Origin: Microbacterium sp. zg-B185
Lineage (GTDB): Bacteria; Actinomycetota; Actinomycetes; Actinomycetales; Microbacteriaceae
Length of the DNA stretch: 64,000 nucleotides
Direction: 5' to 3'
Assembly: GCF_030246885.1 (NCBI RefSeq)
Contig: NZ_CP126739.1
Location: forward strand, 3,286,001-3,350,000
The position numbers were made by a program, and so were the translations under genes. Below are positions 1 to 9,613 of the stretch, in pieces; the first letter of the stretch is position 1; each line of letters opens with the position of its first letter. Under the pieces are notes generated by a model. It saw nothing but the letters and a program-made list of their open reading frames with translations. It did not search any database and had not been told where the DNA came from.

Positions 1-163
1 CCGCGACGCGACGCGGCACGTTGGCCTTCTCCTCGATCGCGGCGAGGGCGGCCTTGAGCTCGGCTCGGGCCTGCTCGACGGGGTCTGCGATGCCCAGTGC
101 CACGGCGGTGCGCGGCACCGGAACGGGGGTGCGGGCCACGGGAACGGGTGAGCTAGAGCTCAT
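1..163 (-). CDS. DUF3618-type small protein (3' end beyond the window)
   Basis: Partial gene that runs off the left edge. The visible N-terminus is a Ser/Pro/Val-rich stretch followed by an acidic helix (DPVEQARAELKAALAAIEEK), the pattern of DUF3618 proteins. These small actinobacterial proteins usually sit next to a holin-family and a YtxH-like gene. The ATG start overlaps the end of the upstream holin gene by 11 bp, so the three genes probably form one operon. Its function is unknown; a cell-envelope role is inferred only from its neighbours. Confidence 0.6.
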   Translation of the reverse strand, partial: MSSSSPVPVARTPVPVPRTAVALGIADPVEQARAELKAALAAIEEKANVPRRVA

Positions 164-554
164 CGCGCACCTCCTTGACGTCATGAATGACCGACTGGAC
201 GGGGTTCTGGGCTCGGGCGACCCGGCGGAAGCGGAGGATGCCGAGCAGTGCGAGCACCACCGCCACCAGGACCATGGCCACGAACACGACCAGCGCGGAC
301 AGCCACGCCGGCCACCACGAGGACAGCCCGATGATGACGAAAGCGCCGAGTGCGGCGATCGACCAGAACAGGAAGAACAGCGCTGCGACGATCCATCCGG
401 CGCCGATGCCGGCGTCCTTGGAGGTGCGCCGCACCCAGGCCTTGGCGGAGTCGACCTCCGCCACGACGAGGTTGCGGACGAGTTCCGGGATCTCGCCGAC
501 CAGCGTGAACAGGCTGTCTTCGGACCGGTCGCGGAATCCGCGAGGAGTGGTCAC
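153..554 (-). CDS. Phage-holin-family (PF07332-type) membrane protein
   Basis: A 133-residue protein with a cytoplasmic N-terminal part and two adjacent hydrophobic segments (about residues 48-72 and 78-105). A charged tail ends in VIHDVKEVRDEL. This matches the actinobacterial 'phage holin family' (Act holin) proteins, which are chromosomal envelope proteins of unknown function rather than evidence of a prophage. The start is a GTG with GGAG 6 nt upstream. The gene lies 1 bp downstream of the YtxH-like gene and overlaps the DUF3618 gene, as is common in Microbacteriaceae. Confidence 0.75.
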   Translation of the reverse strand: MTTPRGFRDRSEDSLFTLVGEIPELVRNLVVAEVDSAKAWVRRTSKDAGIGAGWIVAALFFLFWSIAALGAFVIIGLSSWWPAWLSALVVFVAMVLVAVVLALLGILRFRRVARAQNPVQSVIHDVKEVRDEL

Positions 555-555
555 G

Positions 556-954
556 TCAGGCTCCGTTGCGCTCGCCGACGGCTTCCGAGATGTCCTCGAA
601 CGTCTCCTCGGCAGCGTCCTTCACGGCGCGAGCCGACGTGTCCGCAGCGGCGCGCACATCGTCGGCCTGCTCCTTGCTGGTCTTCAGCGCGGCATCCAGC
701 CGCTGCCCGGGAGTGGTCCCCTCGGACGACGCCGCTTTGGTGACCTTCTTCGCAGTGTCCCACAGCGTGCTGGGCAGAGCCATCGCCGTCGACTTGGCGA
801 AATCCTTGACCTTGCCGACCTGCTCCTGGACGGGGTCCAGGTTCCAGACCTTCTCGACCTGGGTCTTGATCTGCTCGTAACGCTCGCGGCCGGCGCGGGT
901 GCCGAGCACGTAGCCCGCCGCGAGTCCGATGACGAGTCCGACTTTGCCCCTCAT
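556..954 (-). CDS. YtxH-like small membrane-anchored protein
   Basis: A 132-residue protein. The N-terminus (GLVIGLAAGYVLGTRAGRER) is a short membrane segment ending in the TRAGRERYEQI motif seen in actinobacterial YtxH-like proteins. The rest is a long charged helix rich in Ala, Lys and Asp, probably a coiled coil outside the membrane. It is the first gene of the holin-DUF3618 operon, with a separation of 1 bp. The role is unknown; an envelope or stress function is an inference. A longer overlapping reading frame in another phase is a shadow. Confidence 0.7.
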   Translation of the reverse strand: MRGKVGLVIGLAAGYVLGTRAGRERYEQIKTQVEKVWNLDPVQEQVGKVKDFAKSTAMALPSTLWDTAKKVTKAASSEGTTPGQRLDAALKTSKEQADDVRAAADTSARAVKDAAEETFEDISEAVGERNGA

Positions 955-1083
955 GGGGTCTCCTCACGCTCGATGGGCCATTGGGTCTGCACCCAGGGTA
1001 ACGCCGTATGCCAGTCCCGGCATCCGCTGGTCAGACAGTCGCCCCTGTGCTAGGTGCTGCGGGCCGGGCAGGTGACCGACAGA

Positions 1084-2604
1084 TTACGCCGGTTCGCCGC
1101 CGCCGCCGCCCCACAGCGCCACGCGTCGCACGCGCTCCGCCGCGGCGATCGCATCCGGCACGACCTGGGCGATACCGGTGCCGGCGATCACGGCGCCCAC
1201 GATCGCCAGGCCGGGGACGGCGTGGATGGCAGCCCGCGCCGCGTCCGCCGCTTCGCGGTGGCCCAGCGCCGAGACCGGGGGCGGCTGCGTGTAGCGGGCA
1301 CGATGCGAGCCGCGCAGCAGTCCCGCGTGCAGAGGCACCTCCAGCAGAGCGGATGCCTCGGCCAGGGCCAGCGCGGCCGCCGCGTCGTCGCCGAGACCGG
1401 CGGTCGCGGGAGCCGCGTCGGGGGCGCCGAAGGTCACCTTGAGGACCCGCGCATCGACATCCGCGTCGCGACGCAGCCATTCCCACCGGGCCGTGGAGTC
1501 GGACACGGCGGCGGCGCGGGCCGAGCCGGGCGCGGGGTAGACTGCCGTCTTCACCGCGGTCTCCGCGACGTCGGACAGCACCAGGGTGACGACCTCGAGG
1601 TCGGTGCCGGGGACCGGTGAGAGCGACGGCACGACGGGGGACAGCAGCCGATGCGATTCGGTCGCGCCGGCGGCGACGATGACCGCCTCGGCCGGATCGA
1701 TGCCGCTCGGGACCCCGCCGGCCAGGGCGACCCCGTCGCCGACGTCGTGTCCCGCTGCCTCAGCGTCCGACTCCAGAACGACGGTCCATCGTCCGTCGTC
1801 CGCGGCGGACAGTGCGCGCACCGGCGCCTCCCGCACGACCCGCGCACCCAGCTCCTCCAGCCGCGCGTGCAGCGCATCCACGAGGCGGGACATCCCGCCG
1901 TCGATGCCCTCGTACCGGTCCGGCGTGCGGTCTGCGGCCGCGCGGACCTGCGCCACCGCGCCGGCCAGCGATCCGGTGCGGGTGAGGGCGCTGTTCAGGC
2001 CGGGCGCGGCGACCTGCACGTCGATGTCGTCCGGGTGGATCGCGAATGCACCCAGGCTGAGCGGGGCCACCAGCTGCTCGAGCACGGCGGCACCCATCCG
2101 CCTGCGCACCAGCCTGCCGAGGCTGCGCTCCTGTCCGATGGTCAGGGGCGGCGCGAGGCGGTCCAGGTAGGCACGCCAGGTGCCGCGCCATCCGATGATC
2201 CGCCGGACCCGCTCGTCCCAGGGGTTCTCCGGGATGCCGAGGAGCGTCTCGGCAGGCAGCGGCGCGCTGCCGCCGGCGACTCCGGCGATCCATTCCGCCC
2301 GAGCTGCGGCCGGCACGATCGCGTCGGCGAGTCCGAGTTCGCGGACGAGGGCCTGCACCGCGCCGCCGCGCGTGGCGTAGCCCTCCGCGCCCAGGTCGAC
2401 CGGCACACCGCCCACCTCGGTGGTCTCCAGCGCACCGCCGAGGCGGGCGGATGCCTCCACCAGGGTGACGCGCATCCCGATCTTCGCGCAGGTCAGCGCA
2501 GCGACCAGTCCGCCGATGCCGCCGCCGACGACCACGACGTGCGTGCGCTGGGCGTGGGCGGCGAGCTCATCGAGCGTCTCAGGGGCGTCCGGCTCGTTCT
2601 GCAC
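1084..2604 (-). CDS. Coproporphyrinogen III / protoporphyrinogen oxidase, FAD-dependent
   Basis: A 506-residue flavoprotein of the HemY/CgoX family that oxidises a porphyrinogen to the porphyrin in heme synthesis. In Actinobacteria this is normally coproporphyrinogen III to coproporphyrin III. The N-terminal dinucleotide-binding motif VVVVGGGIGGL (about residues 23-33) is followed by an acidic strand end (LVEAS) and RLGG. The C-terminus has the second FAD contact region (AVIAGTGIAQVVPDAIAAAERV). It stands alone here, away from other heme genes. The GTG start at 2604 is preceded only by a weak ribosome-binding site, so a slightly different start is possible. cgoX or hemY would be the likely symbol, but the exact substrate cannot be read from the sequence. 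Confidence 0.85.
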   Translation of the reverse strand: MQNEPDAPETLDELAAHAQRTHVVVVGGGIGGLVAALTCAKIGMRVTLVEASARLGGALETTEVGGVPVDLGAEGYATRGGAVQALVRELGLADAIVPAAARAEWIAGVAGGSAPLPAETLLGIPENPWDERVRRIIGWRGTWRAYLDRLAPPLTIGQERSLGRLVRRRMGAAVLEQLVAPLSLGAFAIHPDDIDVQVAAPGLNSALTRTGSLAGAVAQVRAAADRTPDRYEGIDGGMSRLVDALHARLEELGARVVREAPVRALSAADDGRWTVVLESDAEAAGHDVGDGVALAGGVPSGIDPAEAVIVAAGATESHRLLSPVVPSLSPVPGTDLEVVTLVLSDVAETAVKTAVYPAPGSARAAAVSDSTARWEWLRRDADVDARVLKVTFGAPDAAPATAGLGDDAAAALALAEASALLEVPLHAGLLRGSHRARYTQPPPVSALGHREAADAARAAIHAVPGLAIVGAVIAGTGIAQVVPDAIAAAERVRRVALWGGGGGEPA

Positions 2605-2720
2605 CCGTCCATCCTCGCATCGCGCGGCTCGCCCGCTGTGCCTGCGTGCGGCACCGTCCCGGCGATCCGCGGGTTCCGGTGCGACGTGCGGCAGCGGCGG
2701 GGTGGACCGATGCGAGCAGG

Positions 2721-3521
2721 TCAGGGCGCGGTGCGCTGCGCGCGCGCCTCGGCGCGCGTGCGCGGCCGGTCCGGCAGGACGTGGGCGCCACCGGACGCGG
2801 CGGACTCGCGGGGTGCCGGGTCGCGGGCGGGCGCGGAATCGTGCCCCGAGGGGGTGATGCGTCCGTCGTGCAGTTCGATCACCCGGTCCGCGCGCTGGAC
2901 CAGCAGGGGGTCGTGCGTGGAGACGACCGCGGCGATGCCGTGCGTGTGCACCAGTTCGCCGATCAGGTCCATCACCGTCGCGGCGGTCCGGGAGTCCAGC
3001 TGCCCGGTCGGCTCGTCCGCGATCAGCACGTGCGGGCGCGCCACGATCGCCCGGGCGATACCCACCCGCTGCTGCTGACCGCCGGACAGCTCCCCCGGGC
3101 GCTGCGCGGCGTGCTCGCCCAACCCAACCAGCCGCAGCGCCTCGGCCACCCGCTCGTCGCGTTCCGCCGGCGCGATGCGGGCGATCCGCAACGGCAGTTC
3201 CACGTTCTCCGCGGCCGAGAGCACCGGGATCAGGCCGAAGGATTGGAACACGAATCCGAGCTGCTCCCGCCGCAGCCGCGCGAGCGCGTCCTCATCCAGG
3301 ACGGTCGTGTCCACATCGCCGATCCACACCCGCCCCGCGCTGGGCCGATCCAGCCCGCCGAGCAGGTTCAGCAGCGTCGTCTTGCCCGCCCCGGAGGCGC
3401 CGCGGACGACGACCAGCTCGCCCGGGTCGACCTGGATGTCGACATCCACGCACGCGTGCACATCTCCGGCCGAGGAGGAGAAGGTACGGCTCAGCGCCTC
3501 GCCGCGCAGTGCCGCGCTCAT
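2721..3521 (-). CDS. ABC transporter ATP-binding protein (LolD/MacB type)
   Basis: A 266-residue ATPase. Walker A is GASGAGKT (about residues 41-48), the ABC signature is LSGGQQQRVGIARA, Walker B is VLIADEPTG, and the switch is a histidine in VVSTHDPLL. It is last in a four-gene minus-strand operon with a second ATPase and two FtsX-type permeases. Its start overlaps the preceding gene by 4 bp (ATGA). Such systems move lipids, peptides or drugs, or act as mechanotransmission exporters; the substrate is unknown. The tail past about residue 225 is Ala/Arg-rich and probably disordered. Confidence 0.9.
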   Translation of the reverse strand: MSAALRGEALSRTFSSSAGDVHACVDVDIQVDPGELVVVRGASGAGKTTLLNLLGGLDRPSAGRVWIGDVDTTVLDEDALARLRREQLGFVFQSFGLIPVLSAAENVELPLRIARIAPAERDERVAEALRLVGLGEHAAQRPGELSGGQQQRVGIARAIVARPHVLIADEPTGQLDSRTAATVMDLIGELVHTHGIAAVVSTHDPLLVQRADRVIELHDGRITPSGHDSAPARDPAPRESAASGGAHVLPDRPRTRAEARAQRTAP

Positions 3522-4504
3522 GCCGACTCCTCGCGCTCGGCTGCCGCCCGCGTCGTCGGGGACTTCTCCTCGCCGTCAGGGACGGCCTCTGCCCGTCTTC
3601 CCGGCCAGACCCCGACGTGGTCCGGCTCGAGAGCCAGCCGAACCCGCTCACGCAGATCCAGCGCGGTGACGAACTCGTCCGGCAGCTGCAAGCGCCCCAC
3701 CCGGTCCACGACCGCGTACTCCTCCGCGACGTGCTGCTCGGCACCGTGCTCATCCACCCGAGTCGACCGCAGCACCTCCGTGGAGGTGCGACCGTCACGG
3801 ATCTGCACCGTCCGTGCGACGTGCTCGGACACACTCGGATCGTGGGTGACGATCAACGTCGTGACGCCGAGCTCACGATTGACCGACCGCATCGCCTCCA
3901 GCACGTGCGCGCTCGTGGAGTCATCCAGCTCACCGGTCGGCTCGTCAGCGAGCAGGACCCGCGGACTGTTGGCGACACCGACCGCGATCGCCACCCGCTG
4001 CTGCTCGCCACCGGACATCTCCGCCGGCCGGCGCCCGGCACAGTGCGACACCTCCAGCAGATCCAGCACCTCCGCCACCCGCGCACGGCGGGCGGTGCCG
4101 CGCATCCGGCCGGTGACCGCCAGCGCCGCCGCCACGTTCTCGGCCCCGGTCAGGTACGGCAGCAGATTCCTGGCGGTCTGCTGCCAGATGAACCCGACGC
4201 TGCGACGACGAAAAGCCACCCGCTCCTTCTCCTTCATCGTCAGCAGGTCATGCCCGGCCACCCACGCCACCCCCGCCGTCGGCCGATCGAGACTGGACAG
4301 GATCGACAGCAGCGTCGACTTCCCCGACCCCGACGCGCCCACCACCGCCACCAGCTCCCCCGGATCCACCCGCAGATTCAGACCCTGCAACGCCTGGACC
4401 TCCACGCCCTGGCCGTCACCGGCCACGACCTTGAAGATCCGCACCAGATCCGCACACAGGATGTCGGCGCCCGGATCGGCGGCGACGGAAACGGCATCGG
4501 CCAT
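3518..4504 (-). CDS. ABC transporter ATP-binding protein with C-terminal extension
   Basis: A 328-residue ATPase of the same LolD/MacB-like group as its downstream neighbour. Walker A is GASGSGKST, the signature is MSGGEQQRVAIAVGVANSP, and Walker B is VLLADEPTGEL. A C-terminal extension of about 85 residues after the ATPase core contains a TSTEVLRSTRVDEHG-like stretch and an LPDEFVTALDLRERVRLAL segment. It may be a small dimerisation or regulatory domain of a type often attached to these exporters' ATPases. Two different ATPases with two permeases suggest a heteromeric exporter. Confidence 0.9.
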   Translation of the reverse strand: MADAVSVAADPGADILCADLVRIFKVVAGDGQGVEVQALQGLNLRVDPGELVAVVGASGSGKSTLLSILSSLDRPTAGVAWVAGHDLLTMKEKERVAFRRRSVGFIWQQTARNLLPYLTGAENVAAALAVTGRMRGTARRARVAEVLDLLEVSHCAGRRPAEMSGGEQQRVAIAVGVANSPRVLLADEPTGELDDSTSAHVLEAMRSVNRELGVTTLIVTHDPSVSEHVARTVQIRDGRTSTEVLRSTRVDEHGAEQHVAEEYAVVDRVGRLQLPDEFVTALDLRERVRLALEPDHVGVWPGRRAEAVPDGEEKSPTTRAAAEREESA

Positions 4505-4508
4505 GGTC

Positions 4509-7211
4509 TTATCCTTCCTCTGCGGTGCGCAGCGCCCTCGCCGCGCGGACCCGGCGGGACGCGAACAGCGCCGCCGCGGTCAGCACGGCCGCCGGCAGCA
4601 CGAACCCGCCGAGGGTGAGCACCAGGGTTGCGGCATCCGCCTGATAGGCCGGCTGAAGCGTCGAGCCGGTGAACGAGCGCAGGTCTACGCCGATGAGCAC
4701 GACCAACGGCACCAGCGCGCCGAAGACCGTGCCCGCGACCACGGCGGCGATCGCGGGTGGTCCGATCTCCCACATCGCCAGCGAGGTGCCGACGCGGGGC
4801 GGCGCACCGAGCGTGCGCAGCAGCGCGAGGACACGGACGCGGGGGCCGGCCGCAAGGGTGAGCGTCATCACGATCGCCAGCGCGCTCAGCAGTGCCGCCA
4901 CACCGGTCGCCGCCAGCACGGCGATCCGGACGCCCTGGACCGCGGGACCGGCATCGATGTCGGCCCGGATAAGCTGCGCGGTGGCGACCCGGATGCCGGT
5001 GCCGAGCACGTCCTGCAGCGCCGCCGTCACCGCGGTCGCGGATGCGCCGTCGTCCAGCCGAAGCAGCAGGATGCGGTCCGAGGGGTCGCGCCCCAGCACG
5101 TCCTGCGCGAAGGCCGCGTCGATGACCGCCCAGTCCTCCCGCGCACCGATCGGGGTGGGTCCGGTGGCGATCCCCACCACCTCGGCTGGGATGCCGTTCA
5201 CGTGCACTTCGTCGGAGCCGTCGATGAACCGCGCGGTGGCGGCGGCCGCCACGAGGGGGAGCTTTCCATCCACGGGCTGGAGCGAGACGCCTGCGGGCAG
5301 CAGCCCCGGTCCATCGCCCTGCACCCTGCGCAGCTCCGCCGCCTCCACCACGTACGTCGAGGTGGCGCGCTTGACGCCGCTGACATCCAGCGTGGCGTTC
5401 TCGGAGCTGGAGATGCCCGTCGCGGCGAAGACACCCTCGATCCCGCGCACCTGGTCGAGCTGGTCCAGGCTGAACGGCCCGCCCGCGACCCGCATGTCTG
5501 CGCCGACCTGCGCCTGAGCGGCCTGCGCCACCCCGGCCTGGAGCGCGGAGAGCAGGATCCCGGACGACACGGCGACGGACACTCCGACGACGAGGGCGAG
5601 CACCGGGGTGAGGCCGATCGACGGTTCCCGCAGCGCGCGGGCGGCACCGACGAAGCCGGAGAGCTCGCGGGAGCGCTGCGCTCGACGGAAGATCCAGTTC
5701 AGCGGCACCGGGTAGACGCGTAGCGTGATCAGGCACGCGACCAACGACAGCAGGAGCGGAGTTGCCGCCTGCAGGGGATCGAAACCGCCGGCTCCGTAGC
5801 CCCGCAGGAACAGCAGCGCGAGGGCGACCGCGGCCAGGATGACGACCGCACCCTCGGCGATCGAGCGCCACCGGCTTCCGCGCCGCCCCAGGTCGCTGCG
5901 CGTCCGCCGTTCGGCGGCGGACGCCGCGAGCGCGGTGAGAACGACCAACGGCGCGAACCCGATGATCAGCGCAGGCAAGAAAGACACCTGGTCGGCGGGC
6001 GCTGCGAACAGCAGCACACCGACGGCGATGGCCAGACCGGCGCCCAGCGCCGCGGGGACGACGCCGATGACGGACCCTTCAAGCGCCAGCACGCCGCGCA
6101 GCTGCCCCGACGAGGCGCCGCGTGCAGACAGCAGCCGCAGGCCGGCGCGGCGGCTCTCCAGGACGAGACGGCAACCCAGGATCAGGACCGCGGCGGCGAC
6201 TCCGATGGGACCGGCGATCACCATTGCGATCACACCGACCGTGGCCGACTGCTGAGCGAGCGCCAGCTCGATCTCGGGGGTGACGTCCGCGGTGAAGCGC
6301 AGGCTCAGGATGCCGATGCCGTCGGCGGTGGTGCCGATCGGGTGCGCCACCGCCGTGAACGAGCGCAGTGCCGCGGCGGTCGCCGCGGCGCTTTCCGCGT
6401 CGATGCCCGCGGTATCCAGCGGATACCAGACCAGCGTCGAGGCCCGGCCGGGGAGCGCCTCGGCGAACGGCAGGGACGCCGCGTGCGCGAAGGCCGTGCC
6501 GGTCACCCGGCGGGGCAGGTTTCCGTCGTCGAAGATGGAGGGGTCCAGCACCGAGGTCACGTGCTGCCAATAGTCCTCATCGGGGTCGGCGGCCTCGAAC
6601 GTGCCGACCAGCACCACCTCCACCGAGGAGGCCGGATCGCCGATCCTGCGCGATTGACCGACCGGCCACTCCAGCTGCCCGGCGGAGGCGACCGAGAGCA
6701 CGACCTCCATCCGGACCTGCGACGCGTCCGGGCGCGACGCGACGTCCGGCATCCGTCCTTCGACGATGCGGATGCGCTCCTCGGCGCGGGGGTCGAACGC
6801 CAGGCTGAGGGCGCGGGTTCTGGGATCGGCGAGGTCCGCGTTGTCGGAGTCGAGGGCGACGGTGCGCGCCGGGCCGAGGACCCCCGTCAGCGCGGGATCC
6901 GCTGAGGCGCGCACCGTCTCGACCGCCGTACCGAAGCGACCCCACACGTCGCGCGACTCGGGAGGCAGGTCGGCCGAACCCGGGCCGACCTGCGGGAAAC
7001 CGGCGGCGGTGGTCTCGACATCCCGATCCAGGGCACCGAGGGAAGCCAGCCGATCGTGGAGCATCGCATCGGCGAGGATGCCGAGCCCGAGGGGCGTGGC
7101 CGTGGCCAGCAGCGAGAGCACAAGCACCAGCGCGGCCACGGTCGACCCGCCGCCCCATCGGGACCGCAGGTGGTGCCAGGCCAGTGCGGGTGTCCCCAGG
7201 CGCAGGCTCAT
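4509..7211 (-). CDS. FtsX-like permease, large extracytoplasmic domain
   Basis: About 900 residues from the ATG at 7211, which overlaps the upstream permease stop by 4 bp (ATGA). An upstream open extension exists but is the shadow of the neighbouring gene. An N-terminal membrane helix (VAALVLVLSLLATATPLG) is followed by a long soluble domain. Groups of membrane helices then follow around a second soluble domain, ending in two helices near the C-terminus. This duplicated FtsX layout is typical of actinobacterial ABC exporters. It lies 4 bp upstream of the ATPase gene and is probably the partner permease. The transported substrate is unknown. Confidence 0.88.
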   Translation of the reverse strand: MSLRLGTPALAWHHLRSRWGGGSTVAALVLVLSLLATATPLGLGILADAMLHDRLASLGALDRDVETTAAGFPQVGPGSADLPPESRDVWGRFGTAVETVRASADPALTGVLGPARTVALDSDNADLADPRTRALSLAFDPRAEERIRIVEGRMPDVASRPDASQVRMEVVLSVASAGQLEWPVGQSRRIGDPASSVEVVLVGTFEAADPDEDYWQHVTSVLDPSIFDDGNLPRRVTGTAFAHAASLPFAEALPGRASTLVWYPLDTAGIDAESAAATAAALRSFTAVAHPIGTTADGIGILSLRFTADVTPEIELALAQQSATVGVIAMVIAGPIGVAAAVLILGCRLVLESRRAGLRLLSARGASSGQLRGVLALEGSVIGVVPAALGAGLAIAVGVLLFAAPADQVSFLPALIIGFAPLVVLTALAASAAERRTRSDLGRRGSRWRSIAEGAVVILAAVALALLFLRGYGAGGFDPLQAATPLLLSLVACLITLRVYPVPLNWIFRRAQRSRELSGFVGAARALREPSIGLTPVLALVVGVSVAVSSGILLSALQAGVAQAAQAQVGADMRVAGGPFSLDQLDQVRGIEGVFAATGISSSENATLDVSGVKRATSTYVVEAAELRRVQGDGPGLLPAGVSLQPVDGKLPLVAAAATARFIDGSDEVHVNGIPAEVVGIATGPTPIGAREDWAVIDAAFAQDVLGRDPSDRILLLRLDDGASATAVTAALQDVLGTGIRVATAQLIRADIDAGPAVQGVRIAVLAATGVAALLSALAIVMTLTLAAGPRVRVLALLRTLGAPPRVGTSLAMWEIGPPAIAAVVAGTVFGALVPLVVLIGVDLRSFTGSTLQPAYQADAATLVLTLGGFVLPAAVLTAAALFASRRVRAARALRTAEEG

Positions 7212-9613
7212 CGGCCGTCCTCCCCGACGGTCGCGGTCTGCGCCGCGCGGCGCACCTCGCTGGCCGCGGCGGCCACCAGGGCGGCCAGCCCGAGCGAGAG
7301 CCCCCCGACGGCGATGACCAGTCCGGTCCACACCAGCGCCACGGGGGTTCCGAGCGGCAGGATGCCCGGGGTCACCGCGCGCACCAACCCGGGAACGATG
7401 AGCCAGGCTGCCAGGACTCCGGCCGCGGCGCCGAGGCCGACCGCTCCGCCGAGAACCGAGGCCAGTTCCGCGGCGCGTTCCCGACCCTGCGCGCCGGAGG
7501 TCACTCCCAGCGCCCGGAGCACCCCGAGTTCGCGACGCCGGGTGAGAGCCAGCGTCTGCACGATCGCGAACGCGGCCAGCAGTGCCAGCGCCGCGGATCC
7601 GGCCAGCGCGACCCACCATCCCGGTACCAGCGCTGCGACGATCGTCGCGGCGACCCCCGGCGCGGACGCCGCGACGGCACGGTCCCCGAACGCAGCGCTG
7701 AGCGCCACGTCCGCGCTCGGATCGCCGGCCGCCCAGATCGAGGACGCGGGCACCAGCGTCGTCCCCCTCTGGAGCATCGAGACCTGCAGGACGCCGAGCG
7801 GCGCCAACACGGCCAGTTCCGTGGCCGCACCGGGGATGCCCGGGACGATGTCGGCTACGCGGAACTCTGCGCGGCGACCGGCCCCGGCGTAGCGGAACTC
7901 GAACTCGTCACCGACCTGCACGCCCATCCGGGCGGCCAGGGCGGAGGTGAGCACGGCGCGGACGACCCCCGGTTCCGCACCGGCACCGTCCGGGGTGGCC
8001 AGCCACAGCACCTTCTCGCTGGCGTCCGCACTCACCTCGGCGGCGCCGTCGATGGGGAGCGCATCAGCGCCGATAGCCTGCGCCTGGAGGATCCGGACCG
8101 TCACCGGTGCGCGGACGAGGGTGGCGGGCTGGACCGCATTGACGGCGAGGAGCGACCACGGTGCCGCGCCGTCCGGAAGCGGCGCCCCGGCGGTCAGGGT
8201 CGCGCCGTCCGGGCCGGGAGTGCTCTGTCCGGCGAGGCGCAGGGACGCGTGTGCCCCGGTCGCGTCCAGGACGTGCGCCTGCAGCATGACGGTGTCGGCC
8301 GCGCTCTGGCGCGAGGTCTCGATCGAAACGGTCACGCGCACCCCGGTCGCGGCCGCACCGAGCGGGAGCGGCGTGGCCGCGAGAGTGCCGTCCGACGGCA
8401 CCACCGACGCCGCCAGAGCGGCACGATCGACGGCGCCGCCCGCCGCAGAAACCACGGTCTGCAACGCGGTCTCCGGCACGGCCACCTGCTGTGCCTGCGA
8501 GCTGCCGATCTCGATCTGCGCCACCAGCGCCGCGGCTGCGGCATCCACCCCGGGCACGGCTGCCGCAGCGGCCACGAGTCCTGGAGTGGCGGTGTCGGGT
8601 GCGAGGTCGATCCGCAGATCCGCGCCGGTGCGCAGAGCAGCGGAGTCGGTGGCCATCGCCGTCGAGGTGGCGCCGTATGCCGAGGCGAACACGGCTTGTG
8701 CGACGGTGAGCCCGACCAGGAGCACGGCGACGGCGTAGATCGGGAGGCGTCGCGCGATCTGGCGGGCCGCATACGCCGGGGCCCACCCGGGCCGTCGGGC
8801 GGTCGCAACCGCGCAGGCCGCCGCGATCGCCCCGAAGACGGCGAGGACCAGAAGGGCGGCTGCCATCAGCACGACGGTGGGCGCCACCGCCACGATGAGA
8901 TCGAAGCCGGCGGTGCGGGCCAGAGGCAGCTGCCACAGCACGAAGGCAGCGGCCGACAGCACCAGGAGCACGGCCACGGCGCTCGACGCCCGCGCGCCTC
9001 GAACGGGACTGTCCGGCCGGGGACGCGCGGCACCGGTCAGAACCAGCCCCAGCAGGGCGCCGGTGGCGGCCGCTGCCCACCACAGCGAGACCACGGCGGG
9101 CACCCCACCGGGCTCGATCAGCGCGAGCAGGAGCACGGCGAGCGCCAGCCCCGCGCCCGCGCCGGCGACCGCGACGGCGGCGGCCTCGACCGCGGCGGCA
9201 CCCGCGGACTGGCGGCGGGAGAGCCCGCGCGCACGGAGGTTCTCCGCCTCCCGTCCGCGCGCCGCGGCGAGCAGCCGCGCGAGCTGGGCGGCCGCCGTCC
9301 CGGCGACGATCACGACGAGCAGGACCGGGGCGGGCGCTGCCGACACCAGCGCCAGCACACCGCGATCCACCTGCGCGGCGACCTCATCGGCCGGAACGCC
9401 CGGGGGCGCGGCATCCCCCGCCATGCCCACCGCCACGATCAACCACGCGAGCAGGGTGCACACGGTCGCCACAGCGACCGTGACGGTGGCGACTGCGCTG
9501 GCCAGCAGTCCGCCTCGAGCGACCGCCCGGGAGCGCAGCAGGCCCGCCGTGGAGAGCGCCCGAGGACGAGGCGGGAAGACGATCTCCGCGCGCGTCACCC
9601 CGGAGGCTCGCAA
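7208..9613 (-). CDS. FtsX-like permease, first gene of ABC exporter operon
   Basis: An 801-residue membrane protein. The N-terminal helix (LLASAVATVTVAVATVCTLLAWLIVAVGMA) is followed by a small soluble region, then several membrane helices. A second soluble part contains repeated Ala/Val/Thr-rich strands, and a final FtsX permease bundle (LVAFAIVQTLAL-type helix, RELGVLRALG motif) closes the protein. The RELGVLRALG segment is the usual FtsX coupling-helix signature contacting the ATPase. It is the first gene of the operon, with a 328-bp non-coding gap upstream shared with the divergent repair gene. Confidence 0.87.
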   Translation of the reverse strand: MRASGVTRAEIVFPPRPRALSTAGLLRSRAVARGGLLASAVATVTVAVATVCTLLAWLIVAVGMAGDAAPPGVPADEVAAQVDRGVLALVSAAPAPVLLVVIVAGTAAAQLARLLAAARGREAENLRARGLSRRQSAGAAAVEAAAVAVAGAGAGLALAVLLLALIEPGGVPAVVSLWWAAAATGALLGLVLTGAARPRPDSPVRGARASSAVAVLLVLSAAAFVLWQLPLARTAGFDLIVAVAPTVVLMAAALLVLAVFGAIAAACAVATARRPGWAPAYAARQIARRLPIYAVAVLLVGLTVAQAVFASAYGATSTAMATDSAALRTGADLRIDLAPDTATPGLVAAAAAVPGVDAAAAALVAQIEIGSSQAQQVAVPETALQTVVSAAGGAVDRAALAASVVPSDGTLAATPLPLGAAATGVRVTVSIETSRQSAADTVMLQAHVLDATGAHASLRLAGQSTPGPDGATLTAGAPLPDGAAPWSLLAVNAVQPATLVRAPVTVRILQAQAIGADALPIDGAAEVSADASEKVLWLATPDGAGAEPGVVRAVLTSALAARMGVQVGDEFEFRYAGAGRRAEFRVADIVPGIPGAATELAVLAPLGVLQVSMLQRGTTLVPASSIWAAGDPSADVALSAAFGDRAVAASAPGVAATIVAALVPGWWVALAGSAALALLAAFAIVQTLALTRRRELGVLRALGVTSGAQGRERAAELASVLGGAVGLGAAAGVLAAWLIVPGLVRAVTPGILPLGTPVALVWTGLVIAVGGLSLGLAALVAAAASEVRRAAQTATVGEDGR

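Noticed and set aside
153..554. Prophage remnant because of the holin-family protein
   Set aside because: This family is a normal chromosomal protein in Actinobacteria, next to DUF3618 and YtxH-like genes; no other phage gene is present.
2646..5723. A long plus-strand frame of about 1000 residues opposite the ABC genes
   Set aside because: It is Arg/Pro/His-rich low-complexity shadow of the minus-strand ATPases and permease, a common effect in GC-rich DNA; the minus-strand genes have clear motifs.
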